Shown piece after piece: positions 1 through 7,316 of a stretch of 32,291 nucleotides of DNA; the stretch's first letter is position 1; the number at the start of each line of letters is the position of its first letter. The DNA comes from Streptomyces hilarionis. GTDB taxonomy: Bacteria; Actinomycetota; Actinomycetes; Streptomycetales; Streptomycetaceae. The notes beneath the pieces were generated by a model that worked only from the letters and a program-made list of their open reading frames with translations, was not told the DNA's origin and made no database searches. A program made the position numbers and the translations under genes. Location: contig NZ_JAHHIT010000110.1 of the NCBI RefSeq assembly GCF_024539675.1, positions 1 to 32,291 of the forward strand, given 5' to 3'.

Positions 1-118
1 CTGCTCCCCCGGTCGCTCCGGAACCCCCTGAGCCCCCCGAGCCGCAGGCCGTCACCCCCGCGAACAGCGTCACGGCAACGATCGACAGCCCCGCCCGGCG
101 TACGGTCGCCCGCTTCAT
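1..118 (-). CDS. Lipoprotein, N-terminal part only (cut by window edge)
   Basis: The minus strand opens with ATG at 116-118 and reads 39 codons to the window edge. The product has a classic lipoprotein signal: a basic start (MKRATVRR), a hydrophobic stretch (about residues 11-23), and a lipobox V-T-A-C with the lipidated cysteine at residue 25, followed by a Gly/Ser-rich linker. A GGGGGTGG purine run precedes the start. It should be exported and anchored to the outer face of the membrane. The mature domain lies outside the window, so function is unknown. It lies downstream of the rplKA operon in the same direction but beyond a strong terminator, so it is probably transcribed separately. Confidence 0.75.
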   Translation of the reverse strand, partial: MKRATVRRAGLSIVAVTLFAGVTACGSGGSGGSGATGGA

Positions 119-200
119 GCGCCCACCCCCCAGATTCCCGTGCCTGCACGCTAACCCACGGCACTGACAGCCGTCCGGGAAAGCGACCTACGGCAAAAGG

Positions 201-237
201 GACGAGCCCCGCACCTCGAAAGGTTGCGGGGCTCGTC
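201..237 (-). terminator. Rho-independent-type terminator after rplA
   Basis: A perfect 13-bp stem (201-213 pairing with 225-237) encloses an 11-nt loop that can pair a further 3 bp. Read on the minus strand, the stem is followed by a short T run (CCTTTT). It sits 25 nt past the rplA stop codon and should end the rplKA transcript. Confidence 0.85.
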
Positions 238-262
238 ACCGACTGAGGGTGAGCTGTCAGGC

Positions 263-988
263 TCAGACCGCGGCCGGGTCCTCCTCGACGAGGAGGTTGC
301 GGGTGCGGTTCGGGTCGACCTGGATGCCGGGGCCGATCGTGGTGCTGATCGCGGCCTTCTTGATGTAGCGACCCTTGGCGGCGGACGGCTTCAGACGGAG
401 GATCTCCTCCAGGGCCGCGCCGTAGTTCTCCACCAGCTTCGTGTCGTCGAAGGACGCCTTGCCGATGATGAAGTGCAGGTTCGAGTGCTTGTCGACGCGG
501 AACTCGATCTTGCCGCCCTTGATGTCGGTGACGGCCTTGGCCACGTCGGGGGTGACGGTGCCGGTCTTCGGGTTCGGCATCAGACCACGCGGACCGAGCA
601 CGCGGCCGAGGCGGCCGACCTTGCCCATGAGGTCCGGGGTGGCGACGACGGCGTCGAAGTCCAGACGGCCCTTCGCGACCTCGTCGATCAGTTCGTCGGA
701 GCCGACGATGTCGGCGCCCGCGGCCTCTGCGGCCGCAGCACGGTCACCGGTCGCGAAGACCAGGACCCGGGCGGTCTTGCCGGTGCCGTGCGGCAGGTTC
801 ACGGTGCCACGGACCATCTGGTCGGCCTTGCGCGGGTCGACACCCAGGCGGAAGGCGACCTCGACGGTGCCGTCGAACTTGCTCGTGGAGGTCTCCTTGG
901 CGAGACGGACGGCCTCGAGCGGGGCGTAGAGCTTCTCCCGGTCGATCTTGGCGTCCGCAGCGCGGAGAGACTTGCTGCGCTTGCTCAC
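263..988 (-). CDS. rplA: 50S ribosomal protein L1
   Basis: This 241-residue protein is ribosomal protein L1, which forms the L1 stalk near the E site and in many bacteria represses its own rplK-rplA mRNA. The signature GPRGLMPNPKTGT is present, and the protein runs from SKRSKSLRAADAK to a charged VEEDPAAV end, the usual full length. I chose the GTG at 986-988, because the longer frame from 1045 adds 19 residues without L1 character and GTG has a GGAG motif a few bases upstream. It follows rplK in the same direction with an 83-nt gap and no obvious terminator, so the two are probably cotranscribed. Confidence 0.97.
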   Translation of the reverse strand: MSKRSKSLRAADAKIDREKLYAPLEAVRLAKETSTSKFDGTVEVAFRLGVDPRKADQMVRGTVNLPHGTGKTARVLVFATGDRAAAAEAAGADIVGSDELIDEVAKGRLDFDAVVATPDLMGKVGRLGRVLGPRGLMPNPKTGTVTPDVAKAVTDIKGGKIEFRVDKHSNLHFIIGKASFDDTKLVENYGAALEEILRLKPSAAKGRYIKKAAISTTIGPGIQVDPNRTRNLLVEEDPAAV

Positions 989-1071
989 TACTGCTCCTGG
1001 TGATTCTGAGGAGTCGTGGTCCGGGCCGAGCAGGCCCTTCCACACTTCTGCTTGGTACGGGGGGGGTGAGG

Positions 1072-1506
1072 TCAGCCCTCGACGGTGATGCCCATGGAAC
1101 GGGCGGTGCCGGCGATGATCTTCGACGCGGCGTCCAGGTCGTTGGCGTTCAGGTCGGGCAGCTTGGTCGTGGCGATCTCACGGACCTGCGCCTCGGTGAT
1201 CTTGGCGACCTTGGTCTTGTGCGGCTCGCCCGAGCCCTTCTCCACACCCGCGGCCTTGAGGATCATCTTCGCGGCCGGCGGCGTCTTGGTGATGAAGGTG
1301 AAGGAGCGGTCCTCGTAGACCGTGATCTCCACCGGGATCACCCAGCCACGCTGCGACTCGGTCGCGGCGTTGTAGGCCTTGCAGAACTCCATGATGTTGA
1401 CGCCGTGCTGGCCGAGCGCGGGGCCGACCGGCGGGGCCGGGTTCGCCGCACCGGCGTTGATCTGGAGCTTGATGAGCCCCGTGACCTTCTTCTTCTTGGG
1501 AGGCAT
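1072..1506 (-). CDS. rplK: 50S ribosomal protein L11
   Basis: This 144-residue protein is L11, part of the GTPase-associated centre of the large subunit and the target region of thiostrepton-type antibiotics. The proline-rich N-terminal signature [13 protein letters not shown] is intact (about residues 26-38), as is the C-terminal rRNA-binding domain with [16 protein letters not shown]. The length is normal. ATG at 1504-1506 has a GGAGAG ribosome binding site 5 nt upstream. A terminator separates it from nusG, so it should have its own promoter in the 100 nt upstream; I could not identify a convincing -35/-10 pair there. Confidence 0.97.
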
Positions 1507-1615
1507 TGCTCTCTCCGGGTCCTAGTGAGAGTTTTTCAGCCGTCCGGTCCGGATGATCCGGATGGAGGCATACCGCACAACGATAACGGGTATCCATGCG
1601 CGGCCAAAAACCGAG

Positions 1616-1650
1616 CAGGTCAGGCGAGCTGTGACAGCCCGCCTGACCTG
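1616..1650 (-). terminator. Terminator between nusG and rplK
   Basis: A perfect 11-bp stem (1616-1626 with 1640-1650) is followed on the minus strand by CTCGGTTTTTGG, which contains five T residues. It lies 27 nt after the nusG stop codon. It separates the secE-nusG transcript from rplKA. Confidence 0.85.
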
Positions 1651-1676
1651 TTCGGAGGCGTGGGTTCCAGAAGGAG

Positions 1677-2546
1677 CTAGTTCTTCTGGATCTGGTCGAA
1701 GCTCAGCTCGACCGGGGTCTCGCGGCCGAAGATCTCGACGAGACCCTTGACCTTCTTCGAGTCCGCGTTGATCTCGTTGATCGTGGCCTGCAACGTGGCG
1801 AACGGACCGTCGGTGACGGTGACCGAGTCGCCCACCTCGAAGTCCAGCACCTGGACCTCGACCTTGCGGGACGGGGCCGGCTTGCCCTCGGCCTCGGCGG
1901 CCTCACGGGCGGCCTTCTCCTCGGCCTCCGGGGCGAGCATCTTGACGATCTCGTCCAGGGTCAGCGGGTACGGGTCGTAGGCGTTGCCCACGAAGCCGGT
2001 CACGCCGGGAGTGTTGCGGACGACGCCCCAGGACTCGTTCGTCAGGTCCATGCGCACCAGCACGTAGCCGGGGAGCTTGTTCTGACGGATCGTCTTGCGG
2101 TCGCCGTTCTTGATCTGGACGACCTCTTCCTGCGGCACCTCGGCCTGGAAGATGTAGTCCTCGACGTTCAGGGAGACCGCGCGCTGCTCCAGGTTGGTCT
2201 TCACGCGGTTCTCGTAGCCGGCGTAGGTGTGGATGACGTACCACTCGCCGGGGAGGGTGCGCAGCTCCTCGCGCAGGGCGACGACGGGGTCGACGGGCTC
2301 GGCCGGCTCCGCCTCCTCGGCCGCCTCGTCGAGGGGGGCCTCGTCGGCGTCCTCGTCCTCGGCGGTTCCGGTGGCGTCGTCGCTCTCGGCGTCCTCGTCC
2401 TCGACGTGGAGTGCGGCTTCCTCGGCGGGCTCGCCCGCTTCGGCTTCGGCAGCCTCGAACTCGTCCAGGTCCTCGTCCGCGCCCTCGACGATGTCGAGCT
2501 CGTCGTCCACGGACTCGACGTCCTCGTTCAGGTTCTGGTCAGACAC
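1677..2546 (-). CDS. nusG: Transcription termination/antitermination factor NusG
   Basis: This 289-residue protein is NusG, which binds RNA polymerase and affects pausing, Rho termination and transcription-translation coupling. The NGN domain begins near residue 101 (EWYVIHTYAGYENRV). The C-terminal KOW domain (about 236-289) contains DSVTVTDGPFATLQATI and ends in DQIQKN. Residues 1-90 are an extremely acidic, low-complexity extension rich in D, E and A. Such an extension is known in streptomycete NusG and makes it about 100 residues longer than the E. coli protein. The start is GTG at 2544-2546. It follows secE in the same direction with an 80-nt gap that holds a hairpin. Confidence 0.96.
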   Translation of the reverse strand: MSDQNLNEDVESVDDELDIVEGADEDLDEFEAAEAEAGEPAEEAALHVEDEDAESDDATGTAEDEDADEAPLDEAAEEAEPAEPVDPVVALREELRTLPGEWYVIHTYAGYENRVKTNLEQRAVSLNVEDYIFQAEVPQEEVVQIKNGDRKTIRQNKLPGYVLVRMDLTNESWGVVRNTPGVTGFVGNAYDPYPLTLDEIVKMLAPEAEEKAAREAAEAEGKPAPSRKVEVQVLDFEVGDSVTVTDGPFATLQATINEINADSKKVKGLVEIFGRETPVELSFDQIQKN

Positions 2547-2589
2547 GGTGGCTGCTTCTTCCTGGATACATAGGGGTGGAACATGCGAA

Positions 2590-2616
2590 AGGGGCGCCGG
2601 ATACCTCGGCGCCCTT
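2590..2616 (-). terminator. Hairpin (possible attenuator) between secE and nusG
   Basis: An 8-bp perfect GC stem (2592-2599 with 2607-2614), extendable by a wobble and an A-T pair, has a 7-nt loop. On the minus strand it is followed by TTTCGC, so the T run is weak. It could partly end transcription after secE or act as a processing site. It could also be incidental. Confidence 0.4.
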
Positions 2617-2626
2617 CGCTCTTGGA

Positions 2627-2914
2627 TCAGCCGAAGACGTACTTGGCGGCGTGGCTGAGCCCATAGTCAATCACGGTCACCAGGCCGATCATGATGACGA
2701 CGAAGACGATCACCACGGTCGTGTACGTCGTCAGCTGGTTGCGCGTCGGCCAGACGACCTTGCGAAGCTCCGCGATGATCTGACGGTAGAAGGTCGCGAG
2801 GCGCTTCAGCGGACCCTTCTTGGCCCGCTTGCCGCCCTTGCGGGCCTTCTTCTTCGCCTCAGGCGCCTCGTCCTGGGCATCAGGCGTGTCGATGGAGCCC
2901 ACGGCGTCCGCCAT
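2627..2914 (-). CDS. secE: Preprotein translocase subunit SecE
   Basis: This 95-residue protein is SecE, the small essential subunit that clamps the SecY channel in the membrane. Residues 1-38 are a charged cytoplasmic region with a Lys/Arg-rich patch (KKKARKGGKRAKKG). The conserved amphipathic SecE motif RQIIAELRKVVWPTRNQL follows, then a single membrane helix (about 64-84) and a short tail. This one-helix form is typical of Gram-positive bacteria. A GAGG motif precedes the ATG at 2912-2914. It lies between tRNA-Trp and nusG, the conserved bacterial order. Confidence 0.96.
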   Translation of the reverse strand: MADAVGSIDTPDAQDEAPEAKKKARKGGKRAKKGPLKRLATFYRQIIAELRKVVWPTRNQLTTYTTVVIVFVVIMIGLVTVIDYGLSHAAKYVFG

Positions 2915-3028
2915 TCGTCCTCACCTGTTCCCGGGTCGTGGCCGTGCCGCGCCCGGTGTGAGCCGCACGGCGAGTGCATTGCTGTACGTACATGCGCTGC
3001 GCACACATCCTGGTGACGGAGTGTGTAG

Positions 3029-3101
3029 CAGGGCCGGAGGGACTTGAACCCCCAACCGCTGGTTTTGGAGACCAGTGCTCTACCAATTGAGCTACGACCC
3101 T
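3029..3101 (-). tRNA. trpT: tRNA-Trp (anticodon CCA)
   Basis: A complete 73-nt cloverleaf can be folded on the minus strand. The 7-bp acceptor stem is AGGGTCG/CGGCCCT with one G-T wobble. The D arm is GCTCAATTGGTAGAGC, the anticodon stem CTGGT/ACCAG carries the loop CTCCAAA (anticodon CCA), and the T arm contains GGTTCAAGTCC. The discriminator base is G, as expected for tRNA-Trp. The 3' CCA is not encoded. It precedes secE as in many actinobacteria. Confidence 0.97.
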
Positions 3102-3107
3102 TTGTGT

Positions 3108-3120
3108 GTCCCCCAACGTA
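3108..3120 (-). promoter_or_regulatory. Possible -10 element for tRNA-Trp
   Basis: On the minus strand TACGTT (3115-3120) fits the actinobacterial TANNNT -10 pattern, has an upstream TG as in extended -10 promoters, and lies 13 nt before the mature tRNA end. No TTG-type -35 was seen at 17-18 bp, so this is tentative. The rest of the 3102-3360 gap must also hold the aspC promoter, which I cannot place. Confidence 0.3.
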
Positions 3121-3360
3121 CCGCATCCGACCGGGTGCTCGGTGTGCACCTGGGAGGCGCGGCTGTCGAAGGCCAACGACGTGTGAGTGTACGTGGTCTT
3201 GCGCGCCTCGTCGAACGTAAAGGGCCTGCGGAGACCCTCTCGGCGCAAGATCGCCCAGCAGGGGAACGGAATCCGGACGGATGTTCAGGCCTTTGCCCGC
3301 ACATGTTCAGTACGTGAAACCCGTGTGCCCGGGTGGTTTCCGGTCTGAAACCATGGGGCC

Positions 3361-4587
3361 ATGAGCGCTGCAACCCCTCCCACCGAGCGCCGGGTCTCCG
3401 CCCGAGTCGGCGCGATCTCCGAGTCCGCCACCCTCGCCGTGGACGCCAAGGCCAAGGCCCTGAAGGCCGCCGGGCGGCCGGTGATCGGCTTCGGCGCCGG
3501 TGAACCCGACTTCCCGACTCCGGACTACATCGTCGAGGCGGCCGTCGAGGCCTGCAAGAACCCGAAGTACCACCGGTACACGCCGGCCGGCGGTCTGCCC
3601 GAGCTGAAGGCCGCCATCGCCGCCAAGACGCTGCGCGACTCCGGCTACGAGGTCGACGCGGCGCAGATCCTCGTCACCAACGGCGGCAAGCAGGCCATCT
3701 ACGAGGCCTTCGCCGCGATCCTCGACCCGGGCGACGAGGTCATCGTCCCGGCGCCGTACTGGACGACGTACCCGGAGTCCATCCGGCTGGCCGGCGGCGT
3801 CCCCGTGGACGTCGTGGCCGACGAGACCACCGGCTACCGGGTCTCGATCGAGCAGCTGGAGGCGGCGCGCACCGAGAAGACGAAGGTCGTGCTCTTCGTC
3901 TCCCCGTCGAACCCGACCGGCGCGGTCTACAGCGCCGAGGACGCCGAGGCGATCGGCCGCTGGGCCGTCGAGCACGGCCTGTGGGTGATGACGGACGAGA
4001 TCTACGAGCACCTCGTCTACGGCGACGCCACGTTCACCTCGCTGCCGGCGGTCGTCCCCGAGCTGCGCGACAAGTGCATCGTCGTCAACGGCGTCGCCAA
4101 GACGTACGCGATGACCGGCTGGCGGGTGGGCTGGATCATCGGCCCGAAGGACGTCGTCAAGGCCGCGACGAACCTTCAGTCGCACGCCACCTCGAACGTC
4201 TCCAACGTGGCACAGGTCGCCGCCCTGGCCGCCGTCTCCGGCGACCTGTCGGCCGTGGAGAAGATGCGCGAGGCGTTCGACCGGCGTCGTAAGACGATCG
4301 TGCGCATGCTCAACGAGATCGACGGCGTGCTCTGCCCGGAGCCCGAGGGCGCGTTCTACGCCTACCCGTCCGTGAAGGCGCTGCTCGGCAAGGAGATCCG
4401 CGGCAGGCGTCCGCGCAACTCGGTCGAGCTGGCCGCGCTCATCCTGGAAGAGGCCGAGGTCGCGGTCGTGCCCGGCGAGGCCTTCGGCACGCCGGGGTAC
4501 CTGCGTCTGTCCTACGCGCTGGGCGACGAGGACCTCGTCGAGGGCGTGAGCCGCGTCCAGAAGCTGCTGGCGGAGGCCAGGGACTGA
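3361..4587 (+). CDS. aspC: Pyridoxal-phosphate aminotransferase, aspartate type
   Basis: This 408-residue fold-type I aminotransferase most likely interconverts aspartate and 2-oxoglutarate with oxaloacetate and glutamate in the cytoplasm. The landmarks are GAGEPDFPTP near residues 45-54, substrate-binding YWTTYP, SPSNPTGAV with the cofactor-binding Asn, the DEIYEHL aspartate region, and the PLP lysine at residue 247 in GVAKTYAMTGWRVGW. A C-terminal arginine in GYLRLSYA binds the substrate carboxylate. The length is normal. The start lacks a strong Shine-Dalgarno; ATG at 3361 overlaps the end of a three-codon frame starting at 3353. It is probably monocistronic because a hairpin follows. Confidence 0.92.
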   Translation: MSAATPPTERRVSARVGAISESATLAVDAKAKALKAAGRPVIGFGAGEPDFPTPDYIVEAAVEACKNPKYHRYTPAGGLPELKAAIAAKTLRDSGYEVDAAQILVTNGGKQAIYEAFAAILDPGDEVIVPAPYWTTYPESIRLAGGVPVDVVADETTGYRVSIEQLEAARTEKTKVVLFVSPSNPTGAVYSAEDAEAIGRWAVEHGLWVMTDEIYEHLVYGDATFTSLPAVVPELRDKCIVVNGVAKTYAMTGWRVGWIIGPKDVVKAATNLQSHATSNVSNVAQVAALAAVSGDLSAVEKMREAFDRRRKTIVRMLNEIDGVLCPEPEGAFYAYPSVKALLGKEIRGRRPRNSVELAALILEEAEVAVVPGEAFGTPGYLRLSYALGDEDLVEGVSRVQKLLAEARD

Positions 4588-4615
4588 CCCCCTCTCCCAC
4601 CTGCTTCCATCAACA

Positions 4616-4653
4616 GGCAGCGGGCCGTCTCCTGCGGGAGGCGGCCCGCTGCT
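4616..4653 (+). terminator. Hairpin terminator after aspC
   Basis: A 10-bp perfect GC stem (4618-4627 with 4642-4651), extendable on both sides, lies 30 nt after the aspC stop. No T run follows, as is common for streptomycete terminators. Confidence 0.65.
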
Positions 4654-4722
4654 GTGTGCGAGCAAGACCACGTTCGGGGAATCGGCTACCCGGACGACAC
4701 CCGCGTACGGCAGGATTCCTGA

Positions 4723-5754
4723 ATGGAGCGCGTACGTGATGTCTCTGAACTGCCGAAGGCCCATCTGCACCTGCACTTCACCGGCTCGATGCGGCCCACC
4801 ACCGTGCTGGAACTGGCCGACAAGCACGGCGTGCGCCTGCCGGAGGCGCTGACCGAGGCGCTGACGAGCGGGGAGCCGCCCAGACTGCGGGCCACCGACG
4901 AGCGGGGCTGGTTCCGCTTCCAGCGCCTCTACGACGCCGCGCGTTCCTGTCTGCGGGAGCCCGAGGACATACAGCGTCTGGTGCGCGAGGCGGCGGAGGA
5001 GGACCTCAGGGACGGCTCGGGCTGGCTGGAGATCCAGGTCGACCCGACGTCGTACGCGCCCCGGCTGGGCGGCCTGATCCCGGCGCTGGAGATCATCCTC
5101 GACGCGGTGGAGACGACCTCGCGCGACACCGGGCTCGGGATGCGGGTGCTGGTCGCGGCCAACCGGATGAAGCACCCGCTGGACGCCCGCACCCTGGCCC
5201 GGCTGGCCGTGCGCTACGCCGACCGCGGGGTGATCGGCTTCGGGCTGTCGAACGACGAACGCCGGGGTCTGGCACGGGACTTCGACCGGGCCTTCGCCAT
5301 CGCCCGGGAAGGCGGGCTGCTGTCCGCCCCGCACGGCGGTGAGCTGACCGGGCCGGCGTCCGTGCGGGACTGCCTGGACGACCTGCACGCCGATCGCCTG
5401 GGGCACGGGGTGCGGGCGGCCGAGGACCCCCGGCTGCTGAGGAAGCTGGCCGAACGCGGTGTGACCTGCGAGGTCTGCCCCGCCTCGAACGTGGCTCTCG
5501 GGGTGTACGAGAAGCCGGAGGACGTGCCGCTGCGGACCCTGTTCGACGCCGGGGTGCCGATGGCGCTCGGCGCCGACGACCCGCTGCTGTTCGGTTCGCG
5601 TCTGGCGGCCCAGTACGACATCGCCCGCGAGCATCACGCCTTCACGGACGAGGAGTTGGCCGAACTCGCCCGGCAGTCGGTCCGGGGTTCGGCGGCGCCG
5701 GAGGACATCCGGCAGAAACTGCTGGCGGGCGTGGACGACTGGCTCGCGTCCTGA
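4723..5754 (+). CDS. add: Adenosine deaminase family protein
   Basis: This 343-residue amidohydrolase belongs to the adenosine/adenine deaminase family, which hydrolyses the exocyclic amine of a purine (adenosine to inosine) using one zinc ion. The HxH motif is H16/H18 in KAHLHLHFTGS. The third His and the catalytic Glu are H204 and E207 in PHGGE, the catalytic His is H228 in LGHGV, and the Asp pair is D285/D286 in GADDPLLF. The substitutions FTGS for the common LDGS and PHGGE for HAGE suggest an actinobacterial subgroup. Its substrate, adenosine or another purine, cannot be fixed from sequence. It follows aspC in the same direction after a hairpin, so it probably has its own promoter. Confidence 0.88.
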   Translation: MERVRDVSELPKAHLHLHFTGSMRPTTVLELADKHGVRLPEALTEALTSGEPPRLRATDERGWFRFQRLYDAARSCLREPEDIQRLVREAAEEDLRDGSGWLEIQVDPTSYAPRLGGLIPALEIILDAVETTSRDTGLGMRVLVAANRMKHPLDARTLARLAVRYADRGVIGFGLSNDERRGLARDFDRAFAIAREGGLLSAPHGGELTGPASVRDCLDDLHADRLGHGVRAAEDPRLLRKLAERGVTCEVCPASNVALGVYEKPEDVPLRTLFDAGVPMALGADDPLLFGSRLAAQYDIAREHHAFTDEELAELARQSVRGSAAPEDIRQKLLAGVDDWLAS

Positions 5755-5796
5755 GCCGCCCGCCGGACGCCGCGGCCTCCCGGACCGCGCGTCGGA

Positions 5797-5831
5797 CCGC
5801 CCGCCGGGCAGCTCCTGCCCGTCGGCGGGCG
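5797..5831. terminator. Hairpin between the convergent add and tetR genes
   Basis: A GC-rich hairpin with a 3-nt loop (5812-5814), a 7-bp inner stem and further outer pairs separated by bulges lies between two converging genes. It could terminate transcription from both sides. No T run is present. Confidence 0.5.
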
Positions 5832-5905
5832 TTCCCGGACGGCCCCGGGGTCGTCCCGGGCGACGGGCCGGCGCCCGGAGGCGAGCGGTCCGCCCCGCTG
5901 AGCTC

Positions 5906-6493
5906 TCACGCGGCGACGGCGGCCAGGAGGGTGCGCGCGAGACGGGCGGCGAAGACGTCCGCCTCGGGCCGCTCGTCCGCCGCGTCGTAGGCGTACGCGC
6001 GCTGCGCGCACGCGCCCAGCAGCAGCGAGGCCGCGGCGAAGACGTCCGCGTCCGCCCGCACCCGGCCCACCGTCTGCTCGGCCCGCAGATAGGCAGCGAG
6101 CTGCTCGATCGGCACGTGCGGCCCGACCCCCAGTTTCCGCAGGGCCTCGTCGTGCCGCCGCTTCAGCTGCGTCTCGGCGTACAGGGAGGCCGCGATCGGG
6201 AAGCTCTCCTCGTAGAAGAGGGCGGCCTGGCGGGCGATGTCCGTGAGGTTGCCTTCGAGCGTGCCGCGTCCCGGTTCGTCGACGAGGCTGCCGAGCAGCG
6301 GGGTCAGCCGGGGCAGCCGTTCCGCGAGGACCCGGATGAACAGCTCCTCCTTGCTCGCGAAGTACTTGTAGAGCGCCGCCTCGGAACAGCCGGCGGCCTT
6401 GGCGATCTCCTTGGTGGTGACGCGGGCCAGCCCGAGCGTGAGCATCAGCTCGTGCGCGGCGTCGAGGATGCGGACGCGGGCCGGTCGCTCCAT
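5906..6493 (-). CDS. TetR-family transcriptional regulator
   Basis: This 195-residue regulator has an N-terminal TetR DNA-binding domain (about residues 5-55) with the helix-turn-helix TTKEIAKAAGCSEAALYKYF and the following KEELF. The C-terminal ligand-binding half is variable, so the effector cannot be predicted. The frame extends upstream to 7087, but the start at 6491-6493 (MERPARVRI) is right: it begins just before the first TetR helix, an AGGGG site lies 7 nt upstream, and the extension is only the shadow of the divergent gene. Two operator-like palindromes flank its putative promoter, suggesting autorepression and control of the divergent oxidoreductase. Confidence 0.93.
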   Translation of the reverse strand: MERPARVRILDAAHELMLTLGLARVTTKEIAKAAGCSEAALYKYFASKEELFIRVLAERLPRLTPLLGSLVDEPGRGTLEGNLTDIARQAALFYEESFPIAASLYAETQLKRRHDEALRKLGVGPHVPIEQLAAYLRAEQTVGRVRADADVFAAASLLLGACAQRAYAYDAADERPEADVFAARLARTLLAAVAA

Positions 6494-6510
6494 CGGATTC
6501 CCCTCTTGAC

Positions 6511-6530
6511 GGGTGAGTGAATGCTTACCC
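6511..6530. promoter_or_regulatory. TetR operator candidate O1
   Basis: A 20-bp imperfect inverted repeat, GGGTGAGTGA/ATGCTTACCC, lies 18 nt upstream of the tetR start. It shares its first 11 bases with the second site at 6547-6566. A TAGAGT hexamer on the minus strand (6531-6536), a plausible -10 for tetR, lies between the two sites. Inference: this is the self-binding site of the adjacent TetR protein. Confidence 0.7.
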
Positions 6531-6546
6531 ACTCTAGAGGAGGCAG

Positions 6547-6566
6547 GGGTGAGTGAACACTCACCC
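6547..6566. promoter_or_regulatory. TetR operator candidate O2
   Basis: A 20-bp inverted repeat with 9-bp perfect arms, GGGTGAGTG and CACTCACCC, separated by AA. It starts 36 bp from the start of O1 and overlaps the expected -35 region of the tetR promoter. It lies 24 nt upstream of the divergent oxidoreductase start, so bound repressor could block both genes. Confidence 0.78.
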
Positions 6567-6590
6567 GCCTGTTCCGACTGGGGGAGCACC

Positions 6591-7223
6591 ATGAGGTTCA
6601 CCGTTTTCGGCGCCACCGGAGGCATCGGCCGGGAGGTCGTCCGCCAGGCCCTGGGCGCGGGCCACGAGGTCACCGCCGTGGTCCGGGATCCCGCCGGGCT
6701 CGGCGTCACCGGCGAAGGGCTGGAGGTGGTCCGCGCTGACCTGACCGATCCACGGCCGCTGCGCGCCGCGGTCGCCGGCCGGGACGCGGTGCTGTCCGGC
6801 CTCGGAGCGCGCCGGCGCAAGGACGCCGGGGTCGCCGCCCGGCTCACCCGCACCGTGCTGACGGCCCTGGAGGCGGAGGGCGTGCGCCGGCTGCTCGTCG
6901 TGAGCGCCGCCCCGGTGGGCCCGGCCGCCGAGGACGACGGCGCCCTGGACCGCGCCCTGCGCTCCCTCGTCTCGGCCGCCCTGAAGGACGTGTACGCCGA
7001 CCTGCGCGAGATGGAGTCCGAGCTGGCGCGCAGCGCCACGGACTGGACGGTCGTGCGCCCGCCGCGCCTGCAGAACAAGCCGCTCACCGGGTCCTACCGC
7101 ACGGCGGTGGGCGGCTTCCCGCCCCGGGGCCGGTTCATCGGCCGCGCCGACGTGGCCCACGCGATGCTGGCCATGGTGACGAACACGGGCACGGTGAAGC
7201 AGGGGGTGGGGGTCGCCTACTAG
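6591..7223 (+). CDS. NAD(P)-binding oxidoreductase (NmrA/SDR-a type)
   Basis: This 210-residue protein has the atypical short-chain dehydrogenase fold. The dinucleotide-binding motif GATGGIGREV is at residues 7-16, an acidic VRADLTDP follows the second strand, and VVSAAPVG and VVRPPRL correspond to later conserved strands. It lacks a clear YxxxK catalytic pair, as in flavin-reductase or NmrA-like members, so it may reduce a small molecule or act as a redox sensor. The start at 6591 has GGGGGAG 6 nt upstream; the longer frame from 6513 would run through both operators. It is divergent from tetR and probably its regulatory target. Confidence 0.85.
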   Translation: MRFTVFGATGGIGREVVRQALGAGHEVTAVVRDPAGLGVTGEGLEVVRADLTDPRPLRAAVAGRDAVLSGLGARRRKDAGVAARLTRTVLTALEAEGVRRLLVVSAAPVGPAAEDDGALDRALRSLVSAALKDVYADLREMESELARSATDWTVVRPPRLQNKPLTGSYRTAVGGFPPRGRFIGRADVAHAMLAMVTNTGTVKQGVGVAY

Positions 7224-7316
7224 GGCCGGGCCGGGTGGGATGCGGCAGCCGAGCGGGACGCGGCTCGCGTCCCGCCCGGCAGCGGCAGCGGGCAGCCCCC
7301 GCCCGGCATCGGGCCC

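Noticed and set aside
1507..1600. A defined rplK promoter or L1-binding leader
   Set aside because: A promoter must exist after the terminator, but no -35/-10 pair or L1-site-like structure was convincing by eye.
3307..5637. A 776-codon open frame on the minus strand
   Set aside because: It is antisense to aspC and add, which have clear motifs, and its translation is Arg/Gly/Val-rich noise caused by high GC third positions.
5906..7087. A 393-codon TetR frame with a long N-terminal extension
   Set aside because: The extension is antisense to the divergent oxidoreductase and crosses both operators; the start at 6493 has a proper ribosome binding site.
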